DNA of 64,000 nt, from contig BQML01000014.1 of the NCBI GenBank assembly GCA_022180565.1, positions 122,209 through 186,208 on the forward strand, written 5' to 3'. The notes below the pieces were generated by a model. That model was not told the origin of the DNA. It saw nothing but the letters and a program-made list of their open reading frames with translations, and ran no database searches. This stretch comes from Bacteroidia bacterium. GTDB taxonomy: Bacteria; Bacteroidota; Ignavibacteria; UBA10030. Below are positions 1 through 9,398 of this stretch, in pieces. Positions within the stretch are counted from its first letter, which is position 1, and each line of letters opens with the position of its first letter. The position numbers and the translations under genes were made by a program.

Positions 1-1
1 C

Positions 2-895
2 CCGGATCTTGGTTTCACCTTCAGTCTGAATCCTTACAGAGGATGTGAACACGGATGTGTCTACTGTTACGCGCGTCCATCTCACGAATATCTCGGCTTT
101 TCTGCCGGTCTCGATTTCGAAACAAAGATCGTCGTCAAGCCCGATGCTCCGCGCCTGCTCGAAGAAACATTCCGCTCACCCTCTTGGAAACCCGAGGCCG
201 TCGTCTTTTCGGGCAACACGGATTGCTACCAACCGCTCGAGCGGACCCTTGGGCTCACACGCCGCTGCCTTGAGGTCTTTGCCCGCTACCGCCATCCCGT
301 ATCCTTGATTACCAAGAATGCACTCATTCAAAGGGACATCGACATCCTCTGCGAACTCGCGGCCCGCAATCTGGTTTTCGTGATCATCACGATCACGACA
401 TTGGATCAGACCCTTGTGAAAATCATGGAGCCCCGCACCTCTGCACCCCACAGACGCCTGGAGACCGTGGCGTTTCTTGCTTCCCACGGTATTCCTGTCG
501 GCGTAAACGTGGCTCCGGTCATCCCCGGACTCACTGAGCAGGAAATCCCCACCATTCTGAAGGAAGCCGCCGCGAGGGGGGCACGCTCTGCCGGATATAC
601 GATTGTGAGACTTTCGCACGGATTGAGGGACTTGTTTCGGGAGTGGCTGGAACGGGAACTCCCTGGACGCGCAAGGCGTGTTCTTGCTCGCCTGAGGGAT
701 GTTCGCGACGGCGCGCTCTCGGATTCAACATTCGGCTCGAGAATGACCGGGACGGGCGAATACGCTGCAACCATCCGCAACCTTTTCGAAGTGAACAGCG
801 CAAAATATGGCCTCAACCGGAGACCACTTCACCTTTCAACCGACGAGTTTATTTCCCCGCACGCCGCCCAGATTCCTCTCTTTCAGAGGGGCTGA
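2..895 (+). CDS. Radical SAM protein, PA0069/SplB-like (5' truncated)
   Basis: The reading frame is open from the window edge, so the N-terminus is missing; 297 residues are visible. A radical-SAM cluster motif, CEHGCVYC, lies at visible residues 15-22 and would bind a 4Fe-4S cluster and S-adenosylmethionine. It is followed by GNTDCYQPLE, a stretch typical of the PA0069/Rv2578c family related to spore-photoproduct lyase. The core continues with SLITKNALIQRD and MEPRTSAPHRRLE, both usual for the family. The substrate of this family is not established. The gene ends 135 bases before the next one, with a good promoter in between, so it belongs to an upstream transcription unit. Family assignment is firm; function is not. 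Confidence 0.85.
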   Translation, partial: PDLGFTFSLNPYRGCEHGCVYCYARPSHEYLGFSAGLDFETKIVVKPDAPRLLEETFRSPSWKPEAVVFSGNTDCYQPLERTLGLTRRCLEVFARYRHPVSLITKNALIQRDIDILCELAARNLVFVIITITTLDQTLVKIMEPRTSAPHRRLETVAFLASHGIPVGVNVAPVIPGLTEQEIPTILKEAAARGARSAGYTIVRLSHGLRDLFREWLERELPGRARRVLARLRDVRDGALSDSTFGSRMTGTGEYAATIRNLFEVNSAKYGLNRRPLHLSTDEFISPHAAQIPLFQRG

Positions 896-928
896 ACTGG
901 AACTCTCCTTCAGGTTGATGCGTCTCTA

Positions 929-957
929 TTGACAAAATAGCCACTTTTTTTTACCAT
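929..957 (+). promoter_or_regulatory. Sigma70-like promoter for the Gld-like ABC cassette
   Basis: TTGACA (929-934) and TACCAT (952-957) are separated by exactly 17 bases, one of them a run of T. The predicted start of transcription is near 964, giving a leader of about 65 bases before the ATP-binding gene. It sits in the only gap between the radical-SAM gene and the cassette. Confidence 0.55.
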
Positions 958-1029
958 GAGGTCCGCCAATCGTCGGCGCTGTGCTGCTGCATCCCCTGCA
1001 CCGATTCAAAACCCCAAAGCATTAACCCG

Positions 1030-1992
1030 ATGGCCATTGCAGTCCGAAATCTTGTGAAGCAGTATGGCCGTGAAAAGGCGGTCAACGACATTTCGTTCGA
1101 TGTCCGGACGGGGGAGATTCTCGGGTTTCTCGGTCCCAACGGAGCCGGCAAAACCACGACGATGAAGATCGTCACGTGTTACATGCCCCAGTCATCGGGA
1201 ACCGTCGAAGTGGACGGTCTGGATACACGTACCTCTTCACACGAAGTCAGGCGCAAGATCGGTTACCTGCCGGAGTTGAACCCGCTGTACCTTGATATGA
1301 ATGTGCTGGAGTACCTTGAATACTGCGCCCGCCTTCATGGGCTTCGGAGCGACAGATTACGGCAGCGCCAGCGGGAAATGATCGACGTGTGCGGCCTCGG
1401 CGACGTCCGACACAAGGACATCGGGGAACTGTCCAAGGGATACCGCCAGCGTGTGGGCCTTGCTCAGGCCATGATCCACGATCCGGAGGTCCTCATCCTC
1501 GACGAGCCTACCAGCGGCCTCGATCCAAACCAAATCGTCGAAATCCGGAATCTGATCAGACGGCTCGGGAGCGCCAAAACCGTCATTCTTTCCACCCACA
1601 TCCTCTCGGAAGTGCAAGCCACCTGCGATCGTGTGATCATCATTCATGAAGGCTCGATCGTGGCCAATGGAACTCCTGATGAGCTCCAGAAGAGTTTCCA
1701 GGGATCGGAAACGCTCTCTGTTGAGATCAAGGCTCCGGTTGCCAACGTCATGACCGACCTCTTTCCAAAGATTCAGTCGCTCCAGAATGTCGAAACCGTC
1801 GATTTTCGAGGATCCGAGGGATCCGCTCACAGGTTTCTCCTCCACACCGCCAAGGGATCCGACATTCGCGAGGAACTTTTCCGAAAATCCGTCTCCGAAG
1901 GATGGATTCTCCTCGAACTCAGCCGCAAAGCAACCAGTCTCGAAGAAGTCTTTCATAAGCTCACGCGCTCTGAAACCGTTCAGCCGTCATGA
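1030..1992 (+). CDS. ABC transporter ATP-binding protein, GldA-like
   Basis: This is the cytoplasmic ATPase of an ABC-2 type exporter, 320 residues. Visible motifs are Walker A GPNGAGKTT (about 35-43), the signature LSKGYRQR (134-141), Walker B LILDEPTSGLD (155-165) and the switch histidine in LSTH (190). The region after about residue 225 is the DUF4162-like C-terminal extension common in GldA/NodI-type ATPases. The next gene, a six-helix permease, overlaps its stop by four bases, and a GldG-like and a DUF4340 protein follow. That order is shared by gliding-motility cassettes and by many non-gliding bacteria, so gliding cannot be concluded. The substrate is unknown. Confidence 0.9.
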   Translation: MAIAVRNLVKQYGREKAVNDISFDVRTGEILGFLGPNGAGKTTTMKIVTCYMPQSSGTVEVDGLDTRTSSHEVRRKIGYLPELNPLYLDMNVLEYLEYCARLHGLRSDRLRQRQREMIDVCGLGDVRHKDIGELSKGYRQRVGLAQAMIHDPEVLILDEPTSGLDPNQIVEIRNLIRRLGSAKTVILSTHILSEVQATCDRVIIIHEGSIVANGTPDELQKSFQGSETLSVEIKAPVANVMTDLFPKIQSLQNVETVDFRGSEGSAHRFLLHTAKGSDIREELFRKSVSEGWILLELSRKATSLEEVFHKLTRSETVQPS

Positions 1993-2732
1993 TGATCAAT
2001 ACGCTCCAGAAGCTCCGTCTGCGCTTTCAGAACGTCGGCCCCATCTACGTGAAGGAACTTCGCTCGTACTTCAATTCCGCCGTTGCCTATGTGGTCATTA
2101 TCGTATTCTTGGCGTTCCTGGGATGGTTCTATGCCAGCAATATCTTTCTGATCAACATCGCTTCTTTGAGGGAAATGTTTGAAACCGCCCGGTGGGTGTT
2201 GTTGTTCATCATACCCGCTATCACGATGCGGCTTCTGGCGGAGGAAAAGAAGTCGGGAACGATCGAATTATTGACCACAAAACCGGTCCATGACGACGAG
2301 ATTGTAATCGGAAAATTCCTCGCCGCATGGAGCCTTGTTGCGTTTGCCCTCCTGCCGACCCTCGTGTACTATGTGACGGTATCCTCGTTCGGTGACATCG
2401 ACAACGGACCGGTCATCGGAGGATACCTCGGACTTCTCCTCATGGCCGGTGTGTACGTGTCCATTGGACTCTTCGCCTCGAGCATTACAGAGAATCAGAT
2501 CGTTGCTTTTATCCTTGGAATATTCCTGATCGTGGGCTTTTTTGTTCTCGACAAGATTCTGCTGTTTGTCCCCTCGGGACTTGTGAGCCTCTTCGAGTAT
2601 CTGGGGACGGATTATCATTTTTTGAACATGGCCCGGGGCGTCATTGATTCGCGCGACGTTGTCTATTTCCTGAGCATTCTCGGGACGATGCTCTGGCTCA
2701 CGATGGTCACCCTCGGACGCCGGAAGTGGTAA
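1989..2732 (+). CDS. ABC-2 type permease, GldF-like
   Basis: A 247-residue integral membrane protein with about six hydrophobic segments. It begins with a cytoplasmic KELRSYFNSAVAYVV stretch typical of GldF/ABC-2 permeases and carries RLLAEEKKSGTIELLTTKP in the first cytoplasmic loop, the usual coupling segment. The start ATG overlaps the stop of the ATPase gene (ATGATGA arrangement), which implies translational coupling. With the ATPase it should form the transmembrane part of an exporter whose substrate is unknown. The GldG-like gene starts 4 bases downstream. Identification rests on the motif, topology and neighbours. Confidence 0.88.
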   Translation: MMINTLQKLRLRFQNVGPIYVKELRSYFNSAVAYVVIIVFLAFLGWFYASNIFLINIASLREMFETARWVLLFIIPAITMRLLAEEKKSGTIELLTTKPVHDDEIVIGKFLAAWSLVAFALLPTLVYYVTVSSFGDIDNGPVIGGYLGLLLMAGVYVSIGLFASSITENQIVAFILGIFLIVGFFVLDKILLFVPSGLVSLFEYLGTDYHFLNMARGVIDSRDVVYFLSILGTMLWLTMVTLGRRKW

Positions 2733-2736
2733 AACC

Positions 2737-4272
2737 GTGAGATCCCCCAAATCCCATATCCTGATCAGAACGGCCCTCCTGATGGGCATCATTATTCTGG
2801 CAAACATCATCTCGATCCGGGTTTTCGGCCGGATTGATCTGACGTCCCAGGAAATCTATACGCTTTCGCAGGCAAGCAGGGACCTTGTCGGTTCCCTCGA
2901 TGACCGCGTGACTGTCAAAGCCTACTTCACGGAGGACCTTCCGGCGCCATACAACAACAACCGGCGAGCGACGCTTGACATTCTCAATGAGTACAAGGCG
3001 TACTCCGACGGAATGCTCCATTTCGAATTCATCAATCCCGAAGGCGAGGCGGGAGAACAGGAGGCTCAACAACAGGGGATCGCCCCGGTTCAGGTGCAGG
3101 TGATCAATGACGACAGGCTTGAGGTAAAACGCGGCTATATGGGCCTGGTCCTGTTGTATGAGGACCGAAAAGAGACGCTTCCCGTAGTGCAGAATCTCCA
3201 ATCGCTGGAGTACGATCTCAGCAGTGCCCTCAAGCGGCTGACAACAAAGGTGAAAAAGAAGATCGGGTATACAACGGGGCACGGGGAAGCTGAACCAGCG
3301 TCATTCCAACGAGCGGGGCAAATGGTTTCATCGCAATACGAGTTGACCGCGGTGAACCTGAGGAGTAATCCGGTCGTGCCGGAGGATCTTTCAGGGCTTC
3401 TGGTGATTGGACCCGAAGAGCGGTTTTCCGATTCCGCAAAGATTGCTTTGGACCGCTATCTTGTTTCCGGCGGAAAAATCGCCTTCTTCATCAACAGGCA
3501 TGTTGCTACCCTGCAGGACCGTTTTGCCCGGGCGGTTGATCCCGGTCTCGATGACCTGCTCGCTCATTCTGGCGTCCGGGTCAACCCCGATTTGGTTCGC
3601 GATGCCCAGTGTGCGCCGGTTACCGTAATGCAACAGCAGGGAATGTTCAGGTTCCAGAGCCAGATTCCGTTCCCCCTCCTCCCCATTGCGTCGAACTTCA
3701 ATCGCGAGAATGTCGTTTCAAAGGATCTGGAGTCTGTTCTGTTCTTCTTCGTCAGTTCGATTGACACTTCCGGTGCATCGGCCAAGGGGCTGAAGCCTGT
3801 AGTACTTGTGCGCTCCTCGGAACGAAGCGGCCGACAATCGGGCTTTATTCCGATTGACCCTCTGCAACGCACGGGCGCTCCCGATCTCACGGAAAGCGGC
3901 ATTCCCCTTGCTGTATCGGTCGAGGGTTCTTTTTCCAGCTTCTTTGCAGACACGTCGGCAGGGAGAACCGGCCCCCCGACACGTATGCTGGTTGTCGGTG
4001 ATGGAGATTTCATGAAGGACGACTACCTCGGCAGTCGTGACAATGTGATCTTTTTTGCCAACATCGTGGATTATATTGCCGACGACGCCGGTCTCATCAC
4101 CATCCGTTCAAAGAATCTTGCTCAGCCGCCGCTCGAGCAGGTCTCAGACGGCACCAAACGAGTCCTGAAGTACGTGAATCTTTTCCTACCACCGGTTCTG
4201 GTGGCGGGATATGGCGTATTTCGCTGGCGTCGCCGGTCTGCGTTGAAGCGGGCCCTCGAGCGCTCACTCTGA
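2737..4272 (+). CDS. GldG-family ABC auxiliary protein
   Basis: A 511-residue protein with an N-terminal membrane anchor (about 9-27), a large extracytoplasmic ABC_transp_aux domain and a C-terminal membrane helix (about 475-497) followed by a basic tail. LTSQEIYTLSQASRDLV and the following segment to DILNEYKAYSD match the GldG family N-terminus; KKKIGYTTGHGE begins the second half. GldG proteins associate with GldA/GldF ATPase-permease pairs. In Flavobacterium they are needed for gliding and protein secretion, while elsewhere the role is unclear. The start is GTG, 4 bases after the permease stop. Strong assignment by sequence and context. Confidence 0.87.
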   Translation: MRSPKSHILIRTALLMGIIILANIISIRVFGRIDLTSQEIYTLSQASRDLVGSLDDRVTVKAYFTEDLPAPYNNNRRATLDILNEYKAYSDGMLHFEFINPEGEAGEQEAQQQGIAPVQVQVINDDRLEVKRGYMGLVLLYEDRKETLPVVQNLQSLEYDLSSALKRLTTKVKKKIGYTTGHGEAEPASFQRAGQMVSSQYELTAVNLRSNPVVPEDLSGLLVIGPEERFSDSAKIALDRYLVSGGKIAFFINRHVATLQDRFARAVDPGLDDLLAHSGVRVNPDLVRDAQCAPVTVMQQQGMFRFQSQIPFPLLPIASNFNRENVVSKDLESVLFFFVSSIDTSGASAKGLKPVVLVRSSERSGRQSGFIPIDPLQRTGAPDLTESGIPLAVSVEGSFSSFFADTSAGRTGPPTRMLVVGDGDFMKDDYLGSRDNVIFFANIVDYIADDAGLITIRSKNLAQPPLEQVSDGTKRVLKYVNLFLPPVLVAGYGVFRWRRRSALKRALERSL

Positions 4273-4276
4273 TACC

Positions 4277-5167
4277 ATGAACAGAAACACCATTATTCTC
4301 CTCGTTCTTCTGGTCGTTCTGGGGATTGCTGCACTCTTAGTGTTACAGAGACCGGGGGAAAAGAGTCTCTCCGAATCAGGCGGCGAATTGTTTTTGGGGA
4401 TTGATTCTGCAAATGTGACGTTCATCAGGATTACCTCGGATGATGCAACCATCTCCATGAACAAGCGCGGGAATGAGTGGGTGATCGAAGGGAGCCCCGA
4501 ATACAAAGCCGATCCCGTTGCCGTCGGTACCCTCCTGAACGAAGCCGCGAAACTTTCCGTGCGATCGATCATCTCCTCGAGGGCGGAAAAGCACCATCTG
4601 TTTGCTGTTGACACGGCGGGGACCCGGATTGCCTTTGGCCTGTCTTCGGGTGAGCCGGTGACGTGCATCATCGGCAAATCCGCACCAGGTTTCACCGAAG
4701 TGTATGCGCGGAGAGAAGGTTCAAACGACGTTGTGCTTGTCCATGCTGCGATCTCGTACTCTGCCAAACGGTCCCTCACCGAATGGCGTGACCGGACGAT
4801 TGTTCGTGTGCCGAGAGACCAGATTCGCGAAATTGACTTCGCCTATGGCGACACGACATTCACCGTCGCATGGAAGGATTCTCTCTGGACGGTTGATGGC
4901 GAGCCGGCGCAAGAATGGGCTGTCAACAGTCTGGTGTCAACCCTGAGTGACCTGAAAGCGGATGAATTCCTGGATACACCTCCTGCTTCATTACGCAAGG
5001 CGGCCGCCACGATCACGTTTGCCGGTATTTCCCTTCACTTCTTCCTTCCTCGCGGATCCGACAAGTATCTTGTGCATTCGTCTGCTTCGCCCCAGTGGTA
5101 TCAGCTTGAAAGCTGGAGAAGTGGGCAGGTCTTGAAGAAAAAGAAGGACCTTCTTCCCCCTCGTTGA
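4277..5167 (+). CDS. DUF4340 domain protein
   Basis: A 296-residue protein anchored by one N-terminal helix (about 5-23), with the rest expected outside the cytoplasm. The FIRITSDDATISMNKRGNEW stretch and the repeated beta-rich units that follow are typical of DUF4340, a family that regularly closes GldA-GldF-GldG-type cassettes. It starts 4 bases after the GldG stop, so it is the last gene of this operon. Its biochemical role is unknown; probably a periplasmic partner of the exporter. No convincing terminator is seen in the 100 bases before the next gene. Confidence 0.8.
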   Translation: MNRNTIILLVLLVVLGIAALLVLQRPGEKSLSESGGELFLGIDSANVTFIRITSDDATISMNKRGNEWVIEGSPEYKADPVAVGTLLNEAAKLSVRSIISSRAEKHHLFAVDTAGTRIAFGLSSGEPVTCIIGKSAPGFTEVYARREGSNDVVLVHAAISYSAKRSLTEWRDRTIVRVPRDQIREIDFAYGDTTFTVAWKDSLWTVDGEPAQEWAVNSLVSTLSDLKADEFLDTPPASLRKAAATITFAGISLHFFLPRGSDKYLVHSSASPQWYQLESWRSGQVLKKKKDLLPPR

Positions 5168-5267
5168 TTCCTTCCTTATTGATGTTTGTTGTTTCCAACT
5201 TCAATTTTGGTTACTTTGATCGTTCACCGTTGTCCTCTAACTTCATGTGCGACAAGAAGATAAAGTC

Positions 5268-7250
5268 ATGATTCGAGCGGCGCTGGCATTTCTGATAGGG
5301 GCCATTCTGCTGGCCGGATGCGGTTCCTCCGGCACCCTGGGGACCATAGACGGCAAACCGATCACGATACGGGAATACGAAGACGAGTTCGCCAGAAACA
5401 AGGCGGGCTGGGAAAATGCCGCAAAGTCCGATCTGAAAGAGCGAAGAGATTTCCTTGACCTGTACGTTGCCTACAGACTGAAGCTGCGTGAGGCCGAGGA
5501 GCGGGGGATCCTCCAGGACAGCACTATTCAGAACGAACTGCGGGAATACCGGCGATCGGTTGCTTCCACGTATATTCTCGAAAAGGAACTGATTGAACCG
5601 GCGTTGCGCGAGCTCTACGAACGAAGAAAACAGGAATTGCGCGCAAGCCACATTCTCCTTCGGGTCCCCCCGTTCCTTACACCCGAGGACACGCTCGACA
5701 TCTATCAATTGGCGGTTTCAATCATCCAGCAGGCGGACACCACGGCATTTGACAGCCTTGCCGTGAAATACTCCCAGGATCCCGGTTCCAAGAATAACGG
5801 AGGCGACCTCGGGTGGTTTACACAAGGACGAATGGTAAAGCCTTTTGAAGACGCAGCCTATGCGTTGAATCCCGGGGAGATTACAAAAACGCCGGTCAGA
5901 ACGAATTTTGGTTATCACATCATCAAGCTGACGGCCCGCGAACCACATCGAGGAATGGTAACCGTCAGCCACATTTTGCGAAGGTTTGACCGCAGCAAAA
6001 AGGATACCAGCGCGGTAAGGGATACCGTCTTCAAGGTCTGGGAGAGGATTCGGAACGGGGAGCTTTCGTTCCAGAACGCGGTCGCCCGCTACAGCGAGGA
6101 CACGACAAGTCGGGCCAACGGAGGCACCATCGGCTCCTACGCACGATCCCAACTGCCCCCGGCTCTTGCAACGATTCTCTTCTCGACGCCTGTCGGTCAG
6201 GTCACCGTCCCGTACGAGGCTGCCTATGGATATCATATCTTCAAGATCACAGACCACCGCCCGCCCCCGTCCCTCGCGGAGCTTGCAACGGAACTGAGGC
6301 AAACATATAATCAGCAATACTATCAATCGGATTATGGACAGTACCTGCACAACCTGAAGAAGAAATACGGGCTTGCATTCGATGTGATCTTGCGCCATGA
6401 GCTTGCCGGCGCCTTCGACAGCACGAAGACCCCTTCCGCTCCTGACTGGCGATCGCATGTGGCCGAGGAACTGTTGCTCCGTCAACTGTGTACGTTTGCG
6501 GAAACATCCCTCACGGTTGCAGATGTTCTTGATGCGATAGGGGCGCAGGAGAATTTTGCCCACGCCGCACTGACAAGGTACAATGTCAATGTGATGATCG
6601 ACCGTGTTGTAGAAATGAAGATCCTCGAGGCCCATGCGCTCAGGGCCGTTGAACATTACCCGGGATTCGCAGATCTCATGCGCGAATACGAGAAGGGCGT
6701 CTTAATCTACCGGCTTGATCAGGATGAGGTATGGCGGAAGATGGAGATGAGCGACTCCCTCCTGCGTGCCTTTTACGAGAAGACGAAGCAGGAATATCGC
6801 TGGGGAGATCGCGTGCAGATCGCGGAGATTCATGTTGGCTCCGACAGTGTCGCTACATCTCTTTATGGAAGGATCCTCCGCGGCGAACAATTTGATTCTC
6901 TCGCGGCGCAGTATACGCGTCGCCCGGGATTCGCGGGGAAACACGGGCTCTGGGACCTCATGTCCGTGTATGCAAACGACCTCACGCTGAAGGCCGATTC
7001 AATGGAAGTCGGGAGCGTCAGCCCGCCTTTTCGCTATGAGACCGGATGGTCGATCATCAAGGTGATCGCCAAGGATCCTGCCAGGATCAAAACGTTTGAC
7101 GAGGCCCTCCAGGAGGTGGCGGGGAAATACCAGGAGCACGAGCGAAAGGCTCTGGAGCGGCAGTGGATCGAGAGGCTGAAAGAAAAATACCGTGTTGAAC
7201 TGCACCCCGAAAGGCTTTCGGATGCATTTGCGCGTCCTCCCACGCTATAG
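5268..7250 (+). CDS. Multi-domain parvulin peptidyl-prolyl isomerase lipoprotein
   Basis: Predicted outer-membrane or periplasmic foldase of 660 residues. I chose the ATG at 5268 rather than a GTG at 5247 because it gives a clean lipoprotein signal, MIRAALAFLIGAILLAGC, with cysteine 18 as lipidation site. Two parvulin domains are obvious: about 125-221 (ASHILL...GGDLGWF...FGYHIIKL) and 232-328 (VSHILRRF...GGTIGSY...YGYHIFKI). A third, more divergent unit lies near 520-620. The family assists folding of exported proteins, as PrsA and SurA do. It is followed by two more parvulin genes with overlapping ends, so all three are probably co-translated. Confidence 0.88.
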   Translation: MIRAALAFLIGAILLAGCGSSGTLGTIDGKPITIREYEDEFARNKAGWENAAKSDLKERRDFLDLYVAYRLKLREAEERGILQDSTIQNELREYRRSVASTYILEKELIEPALRELYERRKQELRASHILLRVPPFLTPEDTLDIYQLAVSIIQQADTTAFDSLAVKYSQDPGSKNNGGDLGWFTQGRMVKPFEDAAYALNPGEITKTPVRTNFGYHIIKLTAREPHRGMVTVSHILRRFDRSKKDTSAVRDTVFKVWERIRNGELSFQNAVARYSEDTTSRANGGTIGSYARSQLPPALATILFSTPVGQVTVPYEAAYGYHIFKITDHRPPPSLAELATELRQTYNQQYYQSDYGQYLHNLKKKYGLAFDVILRHELAGAFDSTKTPSAPDWRSHVAEELLLRQLCTFAETSLTVADVLDAIGAQENFAHAALTRYNVNVMIDRVVEMKILEAHALRAVEHYPGFADLMREYEKGVLIYRLDQDEVWRKMEMSDSLLRAFYEKTKQEYRWGDRVQIAEIHVGSDSVATSLYGRILRGEQFDSLAAQYTRRPGFAGKHGLWDLMSVYANDLTLKADSMEVGSVSPPFRYETGWSIIKVIAKDPARIKTFDEALQEVAGKYQEHERKALERQWIERLKEKYRVELHPERLSDAFARPPTL

Positions 7251-8106
7251 CATCATTGCCGTGTTGGGCGGTGGATTGACGATTCTGGGGTGCCAGAAGC
7301 CCCAACAACCCAGAACGCCGATCGCGCGCATCGACAATCAAACCCTTACGCTCGAGGAAGTCGTAGCCAGGTTCGATTCTTCCCGCGGCGTTTCTCAGGC
7401 CCAAGTGCATGATTACATCCAACGCTGGCTCACCCAGGAACTTCTGTACCAGGAGGCCGTCCGGCGCGGTCTTGATAAAACAGATGAGCTTGAATCGCGG
7501 ATGACCGAGATCCGGAGACAACTCGCGATCAATGCACTGCTGGATCAGGAGGTCTACACCCACGCTTCCCAGCAAAATCCGGAGGAGCAGATTCACCAAT
7601 ACTACAACGAGAACCAGGAGGAATTCCGACTCTCCCAGGATCTTGCGCTCATCAGTTTCATCCTCTTTGCGGAACAGGGGCCTGCGGTGGCGTTTCGATC
7701 GCGCGTGGTGCGAGGCACTCCTTGGGCGGACGCGGCCCGGGAAATGATGGCCGACCCCGCGACGGCAACCAAGATTATTGCCATGGCGGACTCCTCGTAT
7801 CACACCGAGCGGTCCCTCTTGCCCGGCGAACTCTGGAAGGCCGTGCTCATGACCCAACGCCGCGAGCCGTCCTTTCCCGTCAGAACAAGCGAAGGATACT
7901 ATGTTCTCATCACCTGGAAGCTTGCACGCCGCGGCGAAGTCGCCGATCTTGCGTATGTCAGGGAAGAGATTCGCAGCCGCCTCACAATTGCCGGCCGCCG
8001 TCAAATGATGGATCGTTTGCTCGAGAACCTTCGCGCACGACATGTTGTTCAGATTCTCATGAGCTCGGTGCCGCAGGATTCGGTCACGTTGAGGAATCAG
8101 GAATGA
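7222..8106 (+). CDS. PpiC/SurA-like lipoprotein, degenerate parvulin
   Basis: The ATG at 7222 gives 294 residues and a lipoprotein signal ending LTILGC (cysteine 24). A GTG ten codons upstream is possible but would move the signal away from the N-terminus. The gene overlaps the end of the preceding parvulin gene by 29 bases. ARIDNQTLTLEEVVARF and the helical stretch after it are the SurA N-terminal chaperone type. The C-terminal half resembles a parvulin fold (EFRLSQDLALISF...SEGYYVLITWKL) but lacks the usual GGDLG core, so it may act as a chaperone without isomerase activity. The isomerase loss is inference. Confidence 0.78.
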   Translation: MHLRVLPRYSIIAVLGGGLTILGCQKPQQPRTPIARIDNQTLTLEEVVARFDSSRGVSQAQVHDYIQRWLTQELLYQEAVRRGLDKTDELESRMTEIRRQLAINALLDQEVYTHASQQNPEEQIHQYYNENQEEFRLSQDLALISFILFAEQGPAVAFRSRVVRGTPWADAAREMMADPATATKIIAMADSSYHTERSLLPGELWKAVLMTQRREPSFPVRTSEGYYVLITWKLARRGEVADLAYVREEIRSRLTIAGRRQMMDRLLENLRARHVVQILMSSVPQDSVTLRNQE

Positions 8107-9377
8107 TTATGCGAACAATACTGCGAGGAGTGTTGCTCTTTTGGATTGCTTCGTTTTCGGCATCGGCCCAGACGGTTATCGACCGTATTATCGCCGTTGT
8201 GGACAAGGAGATTATCACGGAGTCCGAGCTTCGTGAGCGGACGACGCTTGTTGCCATGCAGAATCGCACCGACCCCTCGAATCCCGACTTGCGAAAACAA
8301 ATTCTGGAGGGAATGATCGCCGAGAAGCTCATTCTGGCACAAGCGATCATTGACAGCGTGGCGGTGAGCGACGATGAGGTGGCTCAGGCCTTGGAGCAAC
8401 AGTTACAGAATCTTATCCGCCAGGCCGGATCCGAGCGCAGGATCGAGGAATACTACGGTATGCCGATCAGCAGAATTCGAAGGGAATTCCGCGACGACAT
8501 TCGCAAACAGCTCCTGGTCCAACGAGTGCGGCAAACACGGGAAGCGAACCTGAGCGTCTCTCGCCGTGAAGTCGAGGAATTCTTTGCCACGTACAAGGAC
8601 AGTCTTCCGAGTGTCCCCGACCAGTACGAACTCAGCAACATCTTCATGGTACCGAAGCCGGACTCGTCGGTTGAACAACGGTCAAGAGCCTTCCTGAGGG
8701 CAATTTTGGACAGCATTAAAGCTGGTGGGGATTTTGCCGATTTCGCGAAGCGGCATTCCCAAGATGGCACGGCGGCATCCGGAGGAGATCTTGGCTGGGC
8801 AAAACGCGGCACTTTTGTCCCCGAATTCGAACGTGTGGCGTTTTCCCTCTCAGAGGGGGAGCTTTCGGACATTGTGCAAACAGAATTCGGCTATCACATC
8901 ATTCAGCTCCTTCAACGCCGGGGAGAATCCGTGCATGTCCGGCATATTCTCCTGAGGCTCGAAAAGGGGCCCGTCAGCGATTCCGCGACCGTGGAAACAC
9001 TGCGGGCTCTGCGCGCCCGCGCTCTTGCCGGCGAATCATTCGCCGATCTCGCCCGGAAGTATTCAGAAGATGAGGAGACAAAGGCGCTCGGCGGAGATCT
9101 CGGCACGGTCACCCTCGACCAGCTGGAACCGGAATTCGCCCGGGTTGTCGAGGGTCTTCAGGAAGGCGAGATTTCCGAGCCGCATCGGATAAATCTGAAG
9201 AACACCTATGGATTTCAGATCGTCAAGGTGCGAAAAAAGATTCCGACTCATCCGATGAATCTGGAGGACGATTACCGCCGCATCGAGCAATTCGCCCTCT
9301 TTGTCAAGCGCAACCGCAAGAACGCGGAATGGATTGAAGAGCTCAAAAAGACGATATACTGGGAAGTCCGCCTGTAG
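8103..9377 (+). CDS. SurA-like periplasmic chaperone/isomerase
   Basis: A 424-residue exported chaperone. The ATG at 8103 overlaps the stop of the preceding gene and gives a signal peptide that likely ends at SASAQ (about 19-23). The SurA N-domain (VIDRIIAVVDKEIITESEL...) is followed by two parvulin domains with intact cores: GGDLGWAKRG and FGYHIIQL in the first, VRHILL and GGDLGTV in the second. SurA proteins escort outer-membrane proteins across the periplasm. Tight linkage to two parvulin lipoproteins suggests a dedicated envelope-folding set. The open frame continues upstream to 7722 but lies inside the previous gene and is not the start. Confidence 0.88.
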   Translation: MIMRTILRGVLLFWIASFSASAQTVIDRIIAVVDKEIITESELRERTTLVAMQNRTDPSNPDLRKQILEGMIAEKLILAQAIIDSVAVSDDEVAQALEQQLQNLIRQAGSERRIEEYYGMPISRIRREFRDDIRKQLLVQRVRQTREANLSVSRREVEEFFATYKDSLPSVPDQYELSNIFMVPKPDSSVEQRSRAFLRAILDSIKAGGDFADFAKRHSQDGTAASGGDLGWAKRGTFVPEFERVAFSLSEGELSDIVQTEFGYHIIQLLQRRGESVHVRHILLRLEKGPVSDSATVETLRALRARALAGESFADLARKYSEDEETKALGGDLGTVTLDQLEPEFARVVEGLQEGEISEPHRINLKNTYGFQIVKVRKKIPTHPMNLEDDYRRIEQFALFVKRNRKNAEWIEELKKTIYWEVRL

Positions 9378-9398
9378 CCGCGAAAGACCAACCTCACG

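Noticed and set aside
1030..5167. Evidence of gliding motility.
   Set aside because: GldA/F/G-like cassettes with DUF4340 occur widely in non-gliding bacteria, and no other gld gene is in the window.
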